A stretch of 64,000 bases of DNA, from assembly GCF_000186705.1 (NCBI RefSeq), contig NZ_AEUE01000003.1:248001-312000 (forward strand), read 5' to 3'. Shown in pieces: positions 1 through 8,403 of this stretch. The notes under the pieces were generated by a model, which was not told the origin of the DNA, searched no databases, and saw only the letters and a list, made by a program, of their open reading frames with translations. How positions within the stretch are numbered: the stretch's first letter is position 1; every line of letters starts with the position of its first letter. Made by a program: the position numbers and the translations under genes. The DNA is from Citromicrobium sp. JLT1363 (GTDB lineage: Bacteria; Pseudomonadota; Alphaproteobacteria; Sphingomonadales; Sphingomonadaceae).

Positions 1-1624
1 CACGCTGAAGGGCGAATATTCCAAGTTCGACGTCGAAGGGCGCAACCTTGTGGTGAGCCAGGACGTGGCGACAACCGAGGCGGCCCCCGGTGTGCCCCTG
101 ACCTTCGCAACCGCGCTCACCGGCGCCGGTCTTTCGGGCGCGCTGCAGGACACCAGCTTCAACTATCGCCGCCAGGCAGACCAGGACGAGTTCGACAACA
201 CCGAATTCTACAACGGCACCTTCACGACGGAGACCGATTTCGGATCGGCCACGCTGACCACCGTCACCGGCTATGTCGGCTATGATCGCGATACCAGCGT
301 GGATCTCGATTTCACCTCGGCCAGCATCCTGGGCGGGCTCACGCGTGAAAGCTACGAGCAGTTCAGCCAGGAAATCCGGGTCGCGACCGACGATTCTCTG
401 CCCCTGAGCGTGATTGCCGGCGCCTATTTCGAACATAACCAGCTCGACTATTCCGATGTTACCGCGCTCGGGCCCGATCTTGCGAACCTGGGCTTCGGCG
501 TCATCGCGGATATCGGCGCGGTCCGCGATTTCGAACAGACCAGCGATACCTACTCTCTGTTTGCCCAGCTGCAGTGGCGGGTGGCCGACGGCTTCCGGAT
601 CATCCCCGGCCTGCGGCTCGCCATCGACGAGAAGACTGCCAGCCGCAGTCTGGTGGCACGCAACGGCGCCTTCAGCTTCGACGGGCCGCTGGTGACGAAC
701 CCCGTGCCGATTACCGTGCTGCAGACCGCGCTTGGCTTCTCGCTCGACAATGCCGTGGCGGGCGCGGGCCACGATCTGAACCGCAGCCGTTCGGAAAAGA
801 ACATCGTGCCGTCGCTGGCGGTCGAATTCGATGTGACCGAAGACATCCTGCTGTTCGGCTCCTACCGCGAAGGGTACAAGGGCTTCGGCTTCGATGCCCG
901 GTCCAACAACAACACCTCCTTGGGATTCGACGACGAGGAAGTGAGTTCCTACGAGCTCGGCCTGCGGGCGAGCCTGCCGGGCAACCGCGCCTCTTTCGGC
1001 GTCACTCTGTATCGTTCGACCTATTCGGACCTGCAGATCAGCCAGTTCGACGGCACGGTGGGCTTCAATGTCGGCAATGCGGGTGAAACGCGTACGCAGG
1101 GCATCGAAGCCAATGCGCGCTACGCCATTGCACCGGGCATCGCGATCAACGCTTCGGCGGCCTATCTCGATTTCGAGTATCTCGATTTCCGCCGCGGCAA
1201 CTGCGCCTTCGGCGAAACGCCCGATGGCGACGTGGTGGGCGGTGTCCAGCTGTGCGATTACACCGGCCGGCGCGGGCGCTTCACGCCGGAGTTCAACGTC
1301 TACGGCGGGCTCTCGGTCGACAAGCCGCTGTTCGGGGACCTTCGCCTGAAGATCAATGCCGATGCGTCCTACACGGGCGAACACAACGTGCATGACAATC
1401 TGGATCCGGCGGGCGTGGTCGACGGCTACACCATCGTCGATGCGCGCGTTGGCGTCGGGGGCGAGAACTGGACCATCGCGGCGGTGGGCAAGAACCTGCT
1501 GGACGAGCGGTTCCGCACCTACGCGGCGCAGGTTCCCTTCGCCAGCAATGTCGGCGCGAACACGCAGTACGCCACTGCCTCGCGTCCGCGCTCGGTCGCC
1601 ATCCAGTTCCAGGTCAGGTACTGA
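1..1624 (+). CDS. TonB-dependent receptor, C-terminal part (5' end outside window)
   Basis: The reading frame is open from the left window edge to a TGA at 1622, so about 540 C-terminal residues are visible and the plug domain with the TonB box is missing. The visible part has the alternating aromatic/polar strands of an outer-membrane beta-barrel, including typical late-barrel segments such as EEVSSYELGLR and GNAGETRTQGIEANARY, and it ends in an aromatic residue (VRY), the usual signal for barrel assembly. Family members take up siderophores, sugars or hydrophobic compounds using TonB energy. The catabolic genes starting 10 bases downstream suggest an organic substrate of that pathway, but this is inferred from context only. 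Confidence 0.9.
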   Translation, partial: TLKGEYSKFDVEGRNLVVSQDVATTEAAPGVPLTFATALTGAGLSGALQDTSFNYRRQADQDEFDNTEFYNGTFTTETDFGSATLTTVTGYVGYDRDTSVDLDFTSASILGGLTRESYEQFSQEIRVATDDSLPLSVIAGAYFEHNQLDYSDVTALGPDLANLGFGVIADIGAVRDFEQTSDTYSLFAQLQWRVADGFRIIPGLRLAIDEKTASRSLVARNGAFSFDGPLVTNPVPITVLQTALGFSLDNAVAGAGHDLNRSRSEKNIVPSLAVEFDVTEDILLFGSYREGYKGFGFDARSNNNTSLGFDDEEVSSYELGLRASLPGNRASFGVTLYRSTYSDLQISQFDGTVGFNVGNAGETRTQGIEANARYAIAPGIAINASAAYLDFEYLDFRRGNCAFGETPDGDVVGGVQLCDYTGRRGRFTPEFNVYGGLSVDKPLFGDLRLKINADASYTGEHNVHDNLDPAGVVDGYTIVDARVGVGGENWTIAAVGKNLLDERFRTYAAQVPFASNVGANTQYATASRPRSVAIQFQVRY

Positions 1625-1634
1625 TCGCGGCGGC

Positions 1635-2558
1635 ATGGCATCCAAGGCACTGACGTTCTACGCCCGCTTCGCTCCGTCCTTCACGCGGATCGGCTATCTT
1701 GCACGCGGCTTGCCCCTCAGATCGGGGGGCAAGTCGCTCGCAGGGCAAAGCTGGCTCGTCACAGGGGCGACGGGCGGGATCGGGCGCGCGCTGGCGCTGG
1801 GCGCCGCCCGGCGTGGCGCGCGCGTCATCGCGGTGGGCCGCAACGCGGAGAAATTGAGAGCGCTGGCTGACGAAGGCCGCAGGCAAAAGGAGGGTGGGCC
1901 GTTCGAGACCATCGAGCGCGACCTGTCCCTTGTGGCCGATAACCTCTCGCTCGCCGAAGAGGTCGGCCCACTCGATGCGCTGATCAACAATGTCGGCAAC
2001 CTGCCCCCGGACCATCGTCTGACGCCGGAGGGCTTCGAACAAAGCTATGCGACCAGCCTGCTCGGCCAGTTCGCGCTGACCGAAGCTCTGCTGGAGCAGG
2101 GCAAGCTGGACGGGGCAGCGGTGGTCAACATGGCGTCGGGCGGAATGTACAACGCTCCGCTCGATACCAGCCTGCTCGATCTGCCGCCCGACCGCTACAA
2201 CGGCTTTCTTGCCTATGCGGCCAACAAGCGCGCGCAGCTGGCGCTGGCGGATCACTGGGCGGCGCGCGTCGACGCCTATACGATGCATCCGGGATGGGTG
2301 GCGACGCAGGGCGTGTCCGACGCGCTGCCCTGGATGGACCGCTGGATCGGCCCGCTGCTGCGCTCTCCCGCGCAAGGGGCGGACACCGCGCTGTGGCTCG
2401 CCAGCAAGCGCCCGAAACATGCCGAAGGGCGGATCTGGTTCGACCGGGCCGCCCGCAAGGCGCACCATTACGATCTTACCCGCAACCCGCGCTCCAGCGT
2501 GGAGGACGTGGTCGCCAAGCTGCGCGCGGACGTTGCGAAAGTGGAGAATCAATCGTGA
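1635..2558 (+). CDS. short-chain dehydrogenase/reductase
   Basis: A 307-residue SDR. The cofactor-binding motif TGATGGIG lies at residues 43-50, an NNVGN segment follows the expected beta-4 position, and the catalytic pair is in YAANK. An N-terminal extension of about 35 residues precedes the Rossmann fold, and a C-terminal tail resembles the retinol-dehydrogenase-like SDR group. The ATG at 1635 was chosen because upstream codons in this frame overlap the receptor gene. It overlaps the next gene by four bases (GTGA), which indicates translational coupling. The likely role is oxidation or reduction of a hydroxyl or keto group in the same catabolic route; the substrate is unknown. Confidence 0.85.
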   Translation: MASKALTFYARFAPSFTRIGYLARGLPLRSGGKSLAGQSWLVTGATGGIGRALALGAARRGARVIAVGRNAEKLRALADEGRRQKEGGPFETIERDLSLVADNLSLAEEVGPLDALINNVGNLPPDHRLTPEGFEQSYATSLLGQFALTEALLEQGKLDGAAVVNMASGGMYNAPLDTSLLDLPPDRYNGFLAYAANKRAQLALADHWAARVDAYTMHPGWVATQGVSDALPWMDRWIGPLLRSPAQGADTALWLASKRPKHAEGRIWFDRAARKAHHYDLTRNPRSSVEDVVAKLRADVAKVENQS

Positions 2559-2983
2559 GCACAGGCAAGCAGCTCGTCACCCGTTTCTTCGATCACTGGC
2601 ATGCCGGGCGCATCGACGAGATGGTCGGCATGTTCGCAAGCGATGGGCGCTTCCATTTCTCCGCCACCACCAAACCGCCTGCCGTGGGGCACGAAGAAAT
2701 CCGTGAATTCCTGACCACCTATAGTGGGCTCTCCGCCGTGAAGCGGCTGCGCATCAACGCGATGGCCGAGGCGGGCAAGGACGTGTTCTACGAGGCGGTG
2801 GAGGATTTCGACCTGGCGGACGGTACGCGCGTGGTGACGCCCTATGCAGGGGTCGTGCGGATCGAAGATGGCCAGTTCACCGACTGGCGCGACTATTTCG
2901 ACCGCGCCACGATCGACCGGCAATCGGCGGGCGAGGCGCAGCTGCCGGACTTCGCGCAAGAACTGCTAGAGCGCCCGGCGTGA
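2555..2983 (+). CDS. SnoaL-like / NTF2-fold protein
   Basis: A 142-residue protein with the SnoaL/NTF2-like pattern: an N-terminal helix with FFDHWHAGRIDEM, followed by strands and a C-terminal GQFTDWRDYFD segment typical of limonene-1,2-epoxide hydrolase-like and ketosteroid-isomerase-like proteins. The GTG start overlaps the SDR stop by four bases, and its own stop overlaps the GTG of the next gene by four bases. Family members are small hydrolases, isomerases or ligand-binding proteins, so the exact reaction cannot be told. The gene context supports a role in a lipid, terpenoid or steroid-like catabolic pathway. Confidence 0.75.
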   Translation: MSTGKQLVTRFFDHWHAGRIDEMVGMFASDGRFHFSATTKPPAVGHEEIREFLTTYSGLSAVKRLRINAMAEAGKDVFYEAVEDFDLADGTRVVTPYAGVVRIEDGQFTDWRDYFDRATIDRQSAGEAQLPDFAQELLERPA

Positions 2984-4518
2984 GCGAAGGCGATGCCGCC
3001 GCAGCGGCAGCCTCCGGCGGGCTGCTGGGCGATATCATCCTCGACGCCATTGCGCGCCATGGCGACGCGATTGCCTTCGCGGATGATGAGGGCGAGACGA
3101 GCTACCGCGCCTTCGGCCAGATGGTCGCGCAGGCCATGGAACGGCTCGACGAGCTGGGCCTGCCGCGCGGCGCGACCGTCGCGCAGATCAGCGAGAATTG
3201 CACGCGCCAGTACGCGCTGATGGCGGCGGCCTATATCGGTGGCTACCGCTCTCTCACCCTGCATGCGATGGGCGGGCGCGAGGACCAGCTGTACATCCTG
3301 AAGGATAGTGGCGCGCGCATTCTTGTCGGCGGACCGGGCAGGATTGCGGACGCAGCTTCGCTGGCCCGCGATGCCGGGATCGCCTGTTACGCCCATCAGG
3401 ACGACGATGCCGTCGGTCCGTTCTGGCCTGCCACGCCTGCATCATCCGCGCTTCCCGCGCATGCCATCGGCGAGGCGGAGGATATCGTGCGCCTTGCCTA
3501 TACCGGTGGGACCACCGGGCGGCCGAAGGGCGTGATGCTGTCCAATCGCGCGCTCGTCACCAACACCCTGATGGCCCTGGCGCGGATCGATTTCCCGGCA
3601 GATATACGCTTTCTGTGCCCCGCACCCATCTCGCACGGCGCGGGCTCCATCGTGCTGCCCACGCTGGTGCGCGGCGGCACGGTGATCCTGCAGCGCGGGT
3701 TCTCGGTTTCCGGCTTTGCCGAGGCGGCGCGGGCCCACCGCGCGACCGTCAGCTGGATGGTCCCGACCATGATCGGTGCGCTGCTCGATGCCCCGGATCT
3801 GCCATCGGACGCGCTAAGCTCCATCGACACGCTGATCTATTCGGGCGCGCCCATGGAGCCTGCCCGCGTACTGGAAGCGATCGACCGCTTCGGCGAGATA
3901 TTCGTCCAGTGCTACGGCCAGAGCGAGGCACCCAACACGATCCTGATCCTCGACCGGGGCGAGCATCGCGCCGCGCCCGACGCGGCGGGCCGGCCTTTCC
4001 CGGGGATCGACATTCGCCTGCTGGACGAGACGGATAACGTCGGAGAGATCGCCGTGCGCGGTCCGCTGGTCATGAGCGGCTATCTCGGCATGCCGGAGGA
4101 AAGCGCGAAAACGCTTGCGGGCGGCTGGCTGCGCACCGGGGATCTGGGCCGGATCGGAGAGGATGGCCTGTACCGGATCGTCGGCCGCGCGAAGGACATG
4201 ATCATCAGCGGCGGCTTCAACGTCTTCCCGGCGGAAGTGGAAGCAGTGATCGCGCGCGATCCTGCGGTGTCGGCGGTGGCGGTCTTCGGCATTCCCGATC
4301 GCAAGTGGGGCGAGCAGGTGACGGCGCTGGTCGTCCCGCGCGCCGGGCAGGAAATCGAGGCGGACCGGCTGCGCGATGCGGTGCGAGCCGCCAAGGGCGC
4401 GGTGCACGTGCCCAAGGCGATCCACATCGCGGACGAATTGCCCAAGACCGGCCTCGGCAAGCCCGACAAGGTGGCGATGCGGCGGCTTTACTCCGAAGGC
4501 GAACCCAGCGCGGAGTAG
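2980..4518 (+). CDS. AMP-dependent acyl-CoA synthetase/ligase
   Basis: A 512-residue ANL-superfamily enzyme that activates a carboxylic acid to its CoA thioester through an acyl-adenylate. The ATP-binding signature is YTGGTTGRPKG; the hinge and core motifs are GDLGRIGEDGLYRIVGRAKD and SGGFNVFPAEVE; the C-terminal catalytic lysine motif is in KTGLGKPDK. The start is a GTG coupled to the preceding gene by a four-base overlap. The 3' end overlaps the convergent SDR gene by 31 bases. Substrate class is not deducible: long-chain, aromatic and terpenoid acids are all possible. Confidence 0.9.
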   Translation: MSEGDAAAAAASGGLLGDIILDAIARHGDAIAFADDEGETSYRAFGQMVAQAMERLDELGLPRGATVAQISENCTRQYALMAAAYIGGYRSLTLHAMGGREDQLYILKDSGARILVGGPGRIADAASLARDAGIACYAHQDDDAVGPFWPATPASSALPAHAIGEAEDIVRLAYTGGTTGRPKGVMLSNRALVTNTLMALARIDFPADIRFLCPAPISHGAGSIVLPTLVRGGTVILQRGFSVSGFAEAARAHRATVSWMVPTMIGALLDAPDLPSDALSSIDTLIYSGAPMEPARVLEAIDRFGEIFVQCYGQSEAPNTILILDRGEHRAAPDAAGRPFPGIDIRLLDETDNVGEIAVRGPLVMSGYLGMPEESAKTLAGGWLRTGDLGRIGEDGLYRIVGRAKDMIISGGFNVFPAEVEAVIARDPAVSAVAVFGIPDRKWGEQVTALVVPRAGQEIEADRLRDAVRAAKGAVHVPKAIHIADELPKTGLGKPDKVAMRRLYSEGEPSAE

Positions 4519-5390
4519 AAGTCCGCAAACGCCGCTTCACCGCCCGGAAACTCTCTGTGCGGCTCGAGCGAGCGCAAGTTCCCGGCATTCTCCGCCAGCC
4601 ATTGCGCATCGGCATCGGGCTTGCTGCCGCCAGCCCCTTCGACCATGGCCGCGCGGCGGAACTGGCCGGCACCGCCGACCCAGATTTCGCCATTGGCATC
4701 GCACTGTTCGGAAGAAAGCCACGCCGCGCCCGGCGCGGCGTGCTCGGGCAGCAGCCGCTCGTCCGTAACCTCGTCCTGTCCGCCCGTCATCTTGGTCGCC
4801 GCATAGGGCGCGAAGATATTGGTGCGGATGTTCGTGCGCCGCAGTTCGAGCGCGAGCGAACGGCCATAGGCGATCAGCGCCGCCTTGGACGCTGCGTAAG
4901 GCGCGCGGCCCTTCAGCCCGTGCAGCCCGGCGGAGGAAGCGATCAGCACGATGCGCCCCGCGGGGGACTGCTCCAGATGGGGCAGGGCCGCCTGAACGAG
5001 GGCGGCATTGGCGAAGAAATTGATCTCCATCACTGTGCGAAGATCGGACAGGTCGCTGTCCGCCACCCGTGCCGCAGGACCGGAAATCCCGGCATTGAGG
5101 ATGATCCCGTCGAGCCGCCCGAACTGGTCGAGAGCGTTGGCCACGATGGCCTCGGCCGCGCCGTCCGCGTCGACCGAATGTTCGTCCACCCCGGCGCTGT
5201 ATCCTTCGGCGCGCAGCGCATCGGCCAGCGCGGCGGCGGAGCTGGGGCGGTCGGCGTGGACGCGGTTATTGGCAATCACGGCATCGCCGCGTCGCGCGCA
5301 GGCATAGGCAAATGCCTCGCCCAGCCCATTACCCGCGCCCGTCACCAGCGTGACGCGCTGGTTCGCTGCCTGTGTGTTCGCGCCGCTCAT
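4488..5390 (-). CDS. SDR-family oxidoreductase, MFE-2-like
   Basis: A 300-residue SDR with the cofactor motif TGAGNGLGEA near the N terminus, NAGISG, the catalytic IASSAG serine region and YAASK. The GxGLGxA(F/Y)A pattern resembles the 3-hydroxyacyl-CoA dehydrogenase domain of multifunctional enzyme type 2, which would fit beta-oxidation of branched or ring acyl-CoAs. A C-terminal extension of about 60 residues has no motif that I recognise. The ATG overlaps the stop of the upstream acyl-CoA synthetase by four bases, so the two are co-translated. Confidence 0.85.
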   Translation of the reverse strand: MSGANTQAANQRVTLVTGAGNGLGEAFAYACARRGDAVIANNRVHADRPSSAAALADALRAEGYSAGVDEHSVDADGAAEAIVANALDQFGRLDGIILNAGISGPAARVADSDLSDLRTVMEINFFANAALVQAALPHLEQSPAGRIVLIASSAGLHGLKGRAPYAASKAALIAYGRSLALELRRTNIRTNIFAPYAATKMTGGQDEVTDERLLPEHAAPGAAWLSSEQCDANGEIWVGGAGQFRRAAMVEGAGGSKPDADAQWLAENAGNLRSLEPHREFPGGEAAFADFYSALGSPSE

Positions 5391-7078
5391 AGTTTTGCCA
5401 CCACCATTTCGCGCAGTTCGTCGCGCACCACCTTGTTCATTGCGTTGCGCGGGAGGGCATCGACGATCACCAGAAACTCGGGCCGCTTGAAGATGGCGAT
5501 ATCGCGCGCTTCGAGCCAGGCGGTGATGTCTTCCAGCTTGGGCTCTTCACCCTCGTGCGGGACGACCGCGACGGCGATCCGCTCTCCCAGCCTTTCGTCA
5601 GGCACGCCCACGGTCGCCGCTTCCTTGATCTGCGGCTGGCCCACGATCAGGTCGTCCAGCTCGGCGGGCGAGATATTGACCCCGCCGCGCATGATGATCT
5701 CCTTGGAGCGCCCCTGGAACTGGTAGAAGCGGTTGCCCGGCCCGGCGATCTCGAACAGGTCGCCGGTGCGGTAGTAGCCTTCGCTATCGAACGCGGTCGC
5801 GTTCATTTCGGGGGCGCGCCAGTAGCCATCGAAGATCATCGCACCGCCAAGCCGCAGTTCGCCCACCTTGCCCGGCTCGGTGATCTCCTCTTCCGTCGCG
5901 GGGTCGACCAGCCGCGAGTCCATGATGGTGGCCGTCATCCCGTCCCAATCGGCATCGCGTGCGCCGAAGCGCGGGAAGTAGCGCGCTCTCTCGACCGGAT
6001 CGGGCACCGATTGCAGGTTGGAGAACAGCGAGGCGCCTTCGTTCGAGCCGAAGATATTGGCGATTTCGATTCCGTAGCGGTCCTTCCAGCCCTCGATCAG
6101 CCAGGGCGAGAGCGGGGCCGAGCCCGAACCGACCGTCCGCAAGGCGGAAAGATCGAACTTTTCCAGAAGTTCGGGCTGCTTGAGCAGTGCGCCCAGCACT
6201 GCAGGCGGGGCGATCGTGTAGCTGACCTTTTCCTGCTGCAGCTGGGTCAGGAAAACGCCGACGTCGAAGGGGTGGTGCAAAACCACCGTGCCGCCGCAGC
6301 GCAACCAGGGCATCATGAGGCCGCCGATCGATCCGATGTTCACCAGCGGGAACGGGTTGAGGATGGTGTCGCCGCTCTTCATCGCGGTCGCTTCCACCAT
6401 CACGTCGCCATTCAGGACCCAGTGGTTGTGGTTGCGCGGCACGCCCTTGGGCTGGCTTTCCGTCCCGGAGGTCCAGCAGATGGTGAAAACCTCGCCCGCC
6501 GAGACGGGATTTTCCGCGCGGTAGCGGGCAAGCGCATCGCGGTCTGCATCTTGCATGGCATCGTCGAGGGAGGTCGCGCCATCGGGCGCGTCGCCGAACA
6601 TCAGCAGCTGCGCGCCGTGGGCCTTGCACAATTGCGTGCCCAATGCCGCCTGATCGAAATCGTGAAAGCTCGGGATGGTGACGAAAGCGGCAGGTTCTAC
6701 CTTCTCGAACACGTGTCCGAGCTCGTGCTTGCGGTACTGCATCACCACCGGGCTCAGGATCAGGCCCAGCCGCGCCGACGCGAACAGGGTGAGCATGGCG
6801 TCGATCGTGTTCGGCAGCTGCGCAACGATCCGGTCGTCCTTGCGCAGGCCCAGCTGGTGGAAGCTGGCCGCCAGCCGGTCGATCCGCTCATCGAATTCTT
6901 CCCAGGTCAGCCGCCCCGGCGCCACGCCATCGAGCGCTTCGCGGTTGGACGGATCGATGACCGCCAGTTCGGCGTGATCGCCCGCCAGGGTTTCCTTCAG
7001 CAGCTCATCTACGGTGATTCCCCGCCACCAGCCTTTCGATTCGTAATCTGCGATCCGCGCTTCGGGCGTAAGGTACAT
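5387..7078 (-). CDS. AMP-dependent acyl-CoA synthetase/ligase
   Basis: A 563-residue ANL-family ligase. Signatures are CWTSGTESQPKG for ATP binding, GDLFEIAGPGNRFYQFQGRSKE at the hinge, and GGVNISPAELDDLI. The ending MNKVVRDEL contains the usual C-terminal lysine region. It is the first gene of a leftward two-gene unit with the MFE-2-like SDR and diverges from the thiolase genes. A GGAGAG sequence lies just upstream of the ATG. It is paralogous in function to the rightward synthetase but clearly a different subgroup, so the cluster may activate two different acids. Confidence 0.9.
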   Translation of the reverse strand: MYLTPEARIADYESKGWWRGITVDELLKETLAGDHAELAVIDPSNREALDGVAPGRLTWEEFDERIDRLAASFHQLGLRKDDRIVAQLPNTIDAMLTLFASARLGLILSPVVMQYRKHELGHVFEKVEPAAFVTIPSFHDFDQAALGTQLCKAHGAQLLMFGDAPDGATSLDDAMQDADRDALARYRAENPVSAGEVFTICWTSGTESQPKGVPRNHNHWVLNGDVMVEATAMKSGDTILNPFPLVNIGSIGGLMMPWLRCGGTVVLHHPFDVGVFLTQLQQEKVSYTIAPPAVLGALLKQPELLEKFDLSALRTVGSGSAPLSPWLIEGWKDRYGIEIANIFGSNEGASLFSNLQSVPDPVERARYFPRFGARDADWDGMTATIMDSRLVDPATEEEITEPGKVGELRLGGAMIFDGYWRAPEMNATAFDSEGYYRTGDLFEIAGPGNRFYQFQGRSKEIIMRGGVNISPAELDDLIVGQPQIKEAATVGVPDERLGERIAVAVVPHEGEEPKLEDITAWLEARDIAIFKRPEFLVIVDALPRNAMNKVVRDELREMVVAKL

Positions 7079-7232
7079 TCTGCTCTCCGGTTATGCCGGA
7101 CGGCTGGGCCGTCTCTGTCTGTCACTATTGTAAGCATACTAATTTGATGCGACAAGCTTTGCCGAAGCGTGCCGTCGAGGCCGGCGATCCCGGCCGGGCG
7201 CACCGAGCAGTATCCAAGCAATGGAGCCATTC
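7079..7232. promoter_or_regulatory. divergent promoter region of catabolic operons
   Basis: A 154-base spacer between the leftward synthetase/SDR unit and the rightward thiolase unit. Its AT-rich core around 7122-7150 stands out from the GC-rich surroundings and should hold both promoters and any operator. I could not identify a clear dyad or a good -35/-10 pair by eye. Confidence 0.4.
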
Positions 7233-8390
7233 ATGGAAGTCTATATCGCCGACGCAGTCCGCACCCCACGAGGCGCCGCCAAGCCCGAAGGTGGTCTGGC
7301 GACGCAAACCCCGCACGGTCTCGGCGCGGCGCTGGTCGATGCGCTGGAGCAGCGCACGGGAATCGCGCGCGACAGGGTAGATCGTCTCTCGCTGGGATGC
7401 GTCGGCCAGATCGGATCGCAGGGTGGCCATGTGGCGATGGTGACGAAGATCGCCGCCGGTCTTCCCGAGCGCACCGTGACCCACACGCTCAACAATTTCT
7501 GCGTCTCGGGCCTCACTGCAATCGGCGAAAGCGCGGCCGCCATCGCCGCCGGCCAGGCCGATGTCGCGCTGGCGGGCGGGGTCGAGATGATGTCGCAGGT
7601 GCCGTTCATGGCGGACAAGGCGGACTATTACGGCGCGCGCGAATTCGCCCCACGCGATCAGTATATTCCCGTCGTTCTGGCCGCCGAAAGGCTGGCCACC
7701 AGGGAGGGCATCGACCGTGAGACGATGGACCGGGCGGCGGTCCGGTCGCAGCAGCTCTCCGTCAGCGCGGAAGATGACGCGGCCCTCAAGGCCTCGCGCA
7801 TCAAGATCGGATCGCTCGACCGCGACGAGGTGGTGCGCGGGCTCGATATGGAAAAGGCCGGTGGGCTGAAACCGGCCTTCGAGAAGATGAGCGAACATTA
7901 CGCCGAACCTCTCGAAGGGGAGGAAATCGACTATCGCATGACCGTGGCTCATGCGCCGCCCATGGCGGACGGTGCCGGGCTGGCGCTGATCGGCAGCAAG
8001 GAGCAGATCGCCAACCCGCGCGCAAAGATCGTCGCCTTCGCGGAGTCGGGCGGGGACGTGCGCGATTCGCTGCTGGCCGGGTTCACCGCGATGGAGACCG
8101 CGCTTGAACGCGCCGGGCTGTCACTTGCAGATATGGACCGTATCGAGTTCATGGAAGCCTTCGCCGTCACCATCGCAAAGCTGGAACGCGACTACGATGT
8201 GGACATGGACAAGGTGAATGTCGGCGGCGGGCACATGGCCAAGGGGCACCCGATGGGCGCGACCGGCGCGATCCTGCTGTCCACCCTGCTCGACGCGCTC
8301 GATGCGTGCGAGGGGCGCTACGGGCTGGTCGTCACCACCGGCGCGCAGGGTGTCGGCTCGGCCATGATCGTCGAACGGATCGCACGCTAG
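7233..8390 (+). CDS. thiolase-family protein with altered active site
   Basis: A 385-residue thiolase-fold protein. The N-terminal acyl-accepting cysteine is present in NNFCVSG and the histidine in GHPMGATGA. Two usual residues differ: the NEAF asparagine is replaced (MEAF), and the C-terminal CxG cysteine position reads TTGAQG. In the family this second cysteine acts in the Claisen/retro-Claisen step, so the enzyme may have a changed mechanism or need its partner. The start at 7233 is preferred over the in-frame ATG at 7221 because GGAG at 7224-7227 is well spaced from it. It is followed after 13 bases by a second thiolase, suggesting a co-acting pair. Confidence 0.8.
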   Translation: MEVYIADAVRTPRGAAKPEGGLATQTPHGLGAALVDALEQRTGIARDRVDRLSLGCVGQIGSQGGHVAMVTKIAAGLPERTVTHTLNNFCVSGLTAIGESAAAIAAGQADVALAGGVEMMSQVPFMADKADYYGAREFAPRDQYIPVVLAAERLATREGIDRETMDRAAVRSQQLSVSAEDDAALKASRIKIGSLDRDEVVRGLDMEKAGGLKPAFEKMSEHYAEPLEGEEIDYRMTVAHAPPMADGAGLALIGSKEQIANPRAKIVAFAESGGDVRDSLLAGFTAMETALERAGLSLADMDRIEFMEAFAVTIAKLERDYDVDMDKVNVGGGHMAKGHPMGATGAILLSTLLDALDACEGRYGLVVTTGAQGVGSAMIVERIAR

Positions 8391-8403
8391 GAGGAGACAG
8401 CGC

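Noticed and set aside
4305-5726. Plus-strand frame of 473 codons opposite the SDR gene
   Set aside because: The translation is Arg/Gly-rich without family features, while the opposite strand encodes a clear SDR and synthetase.
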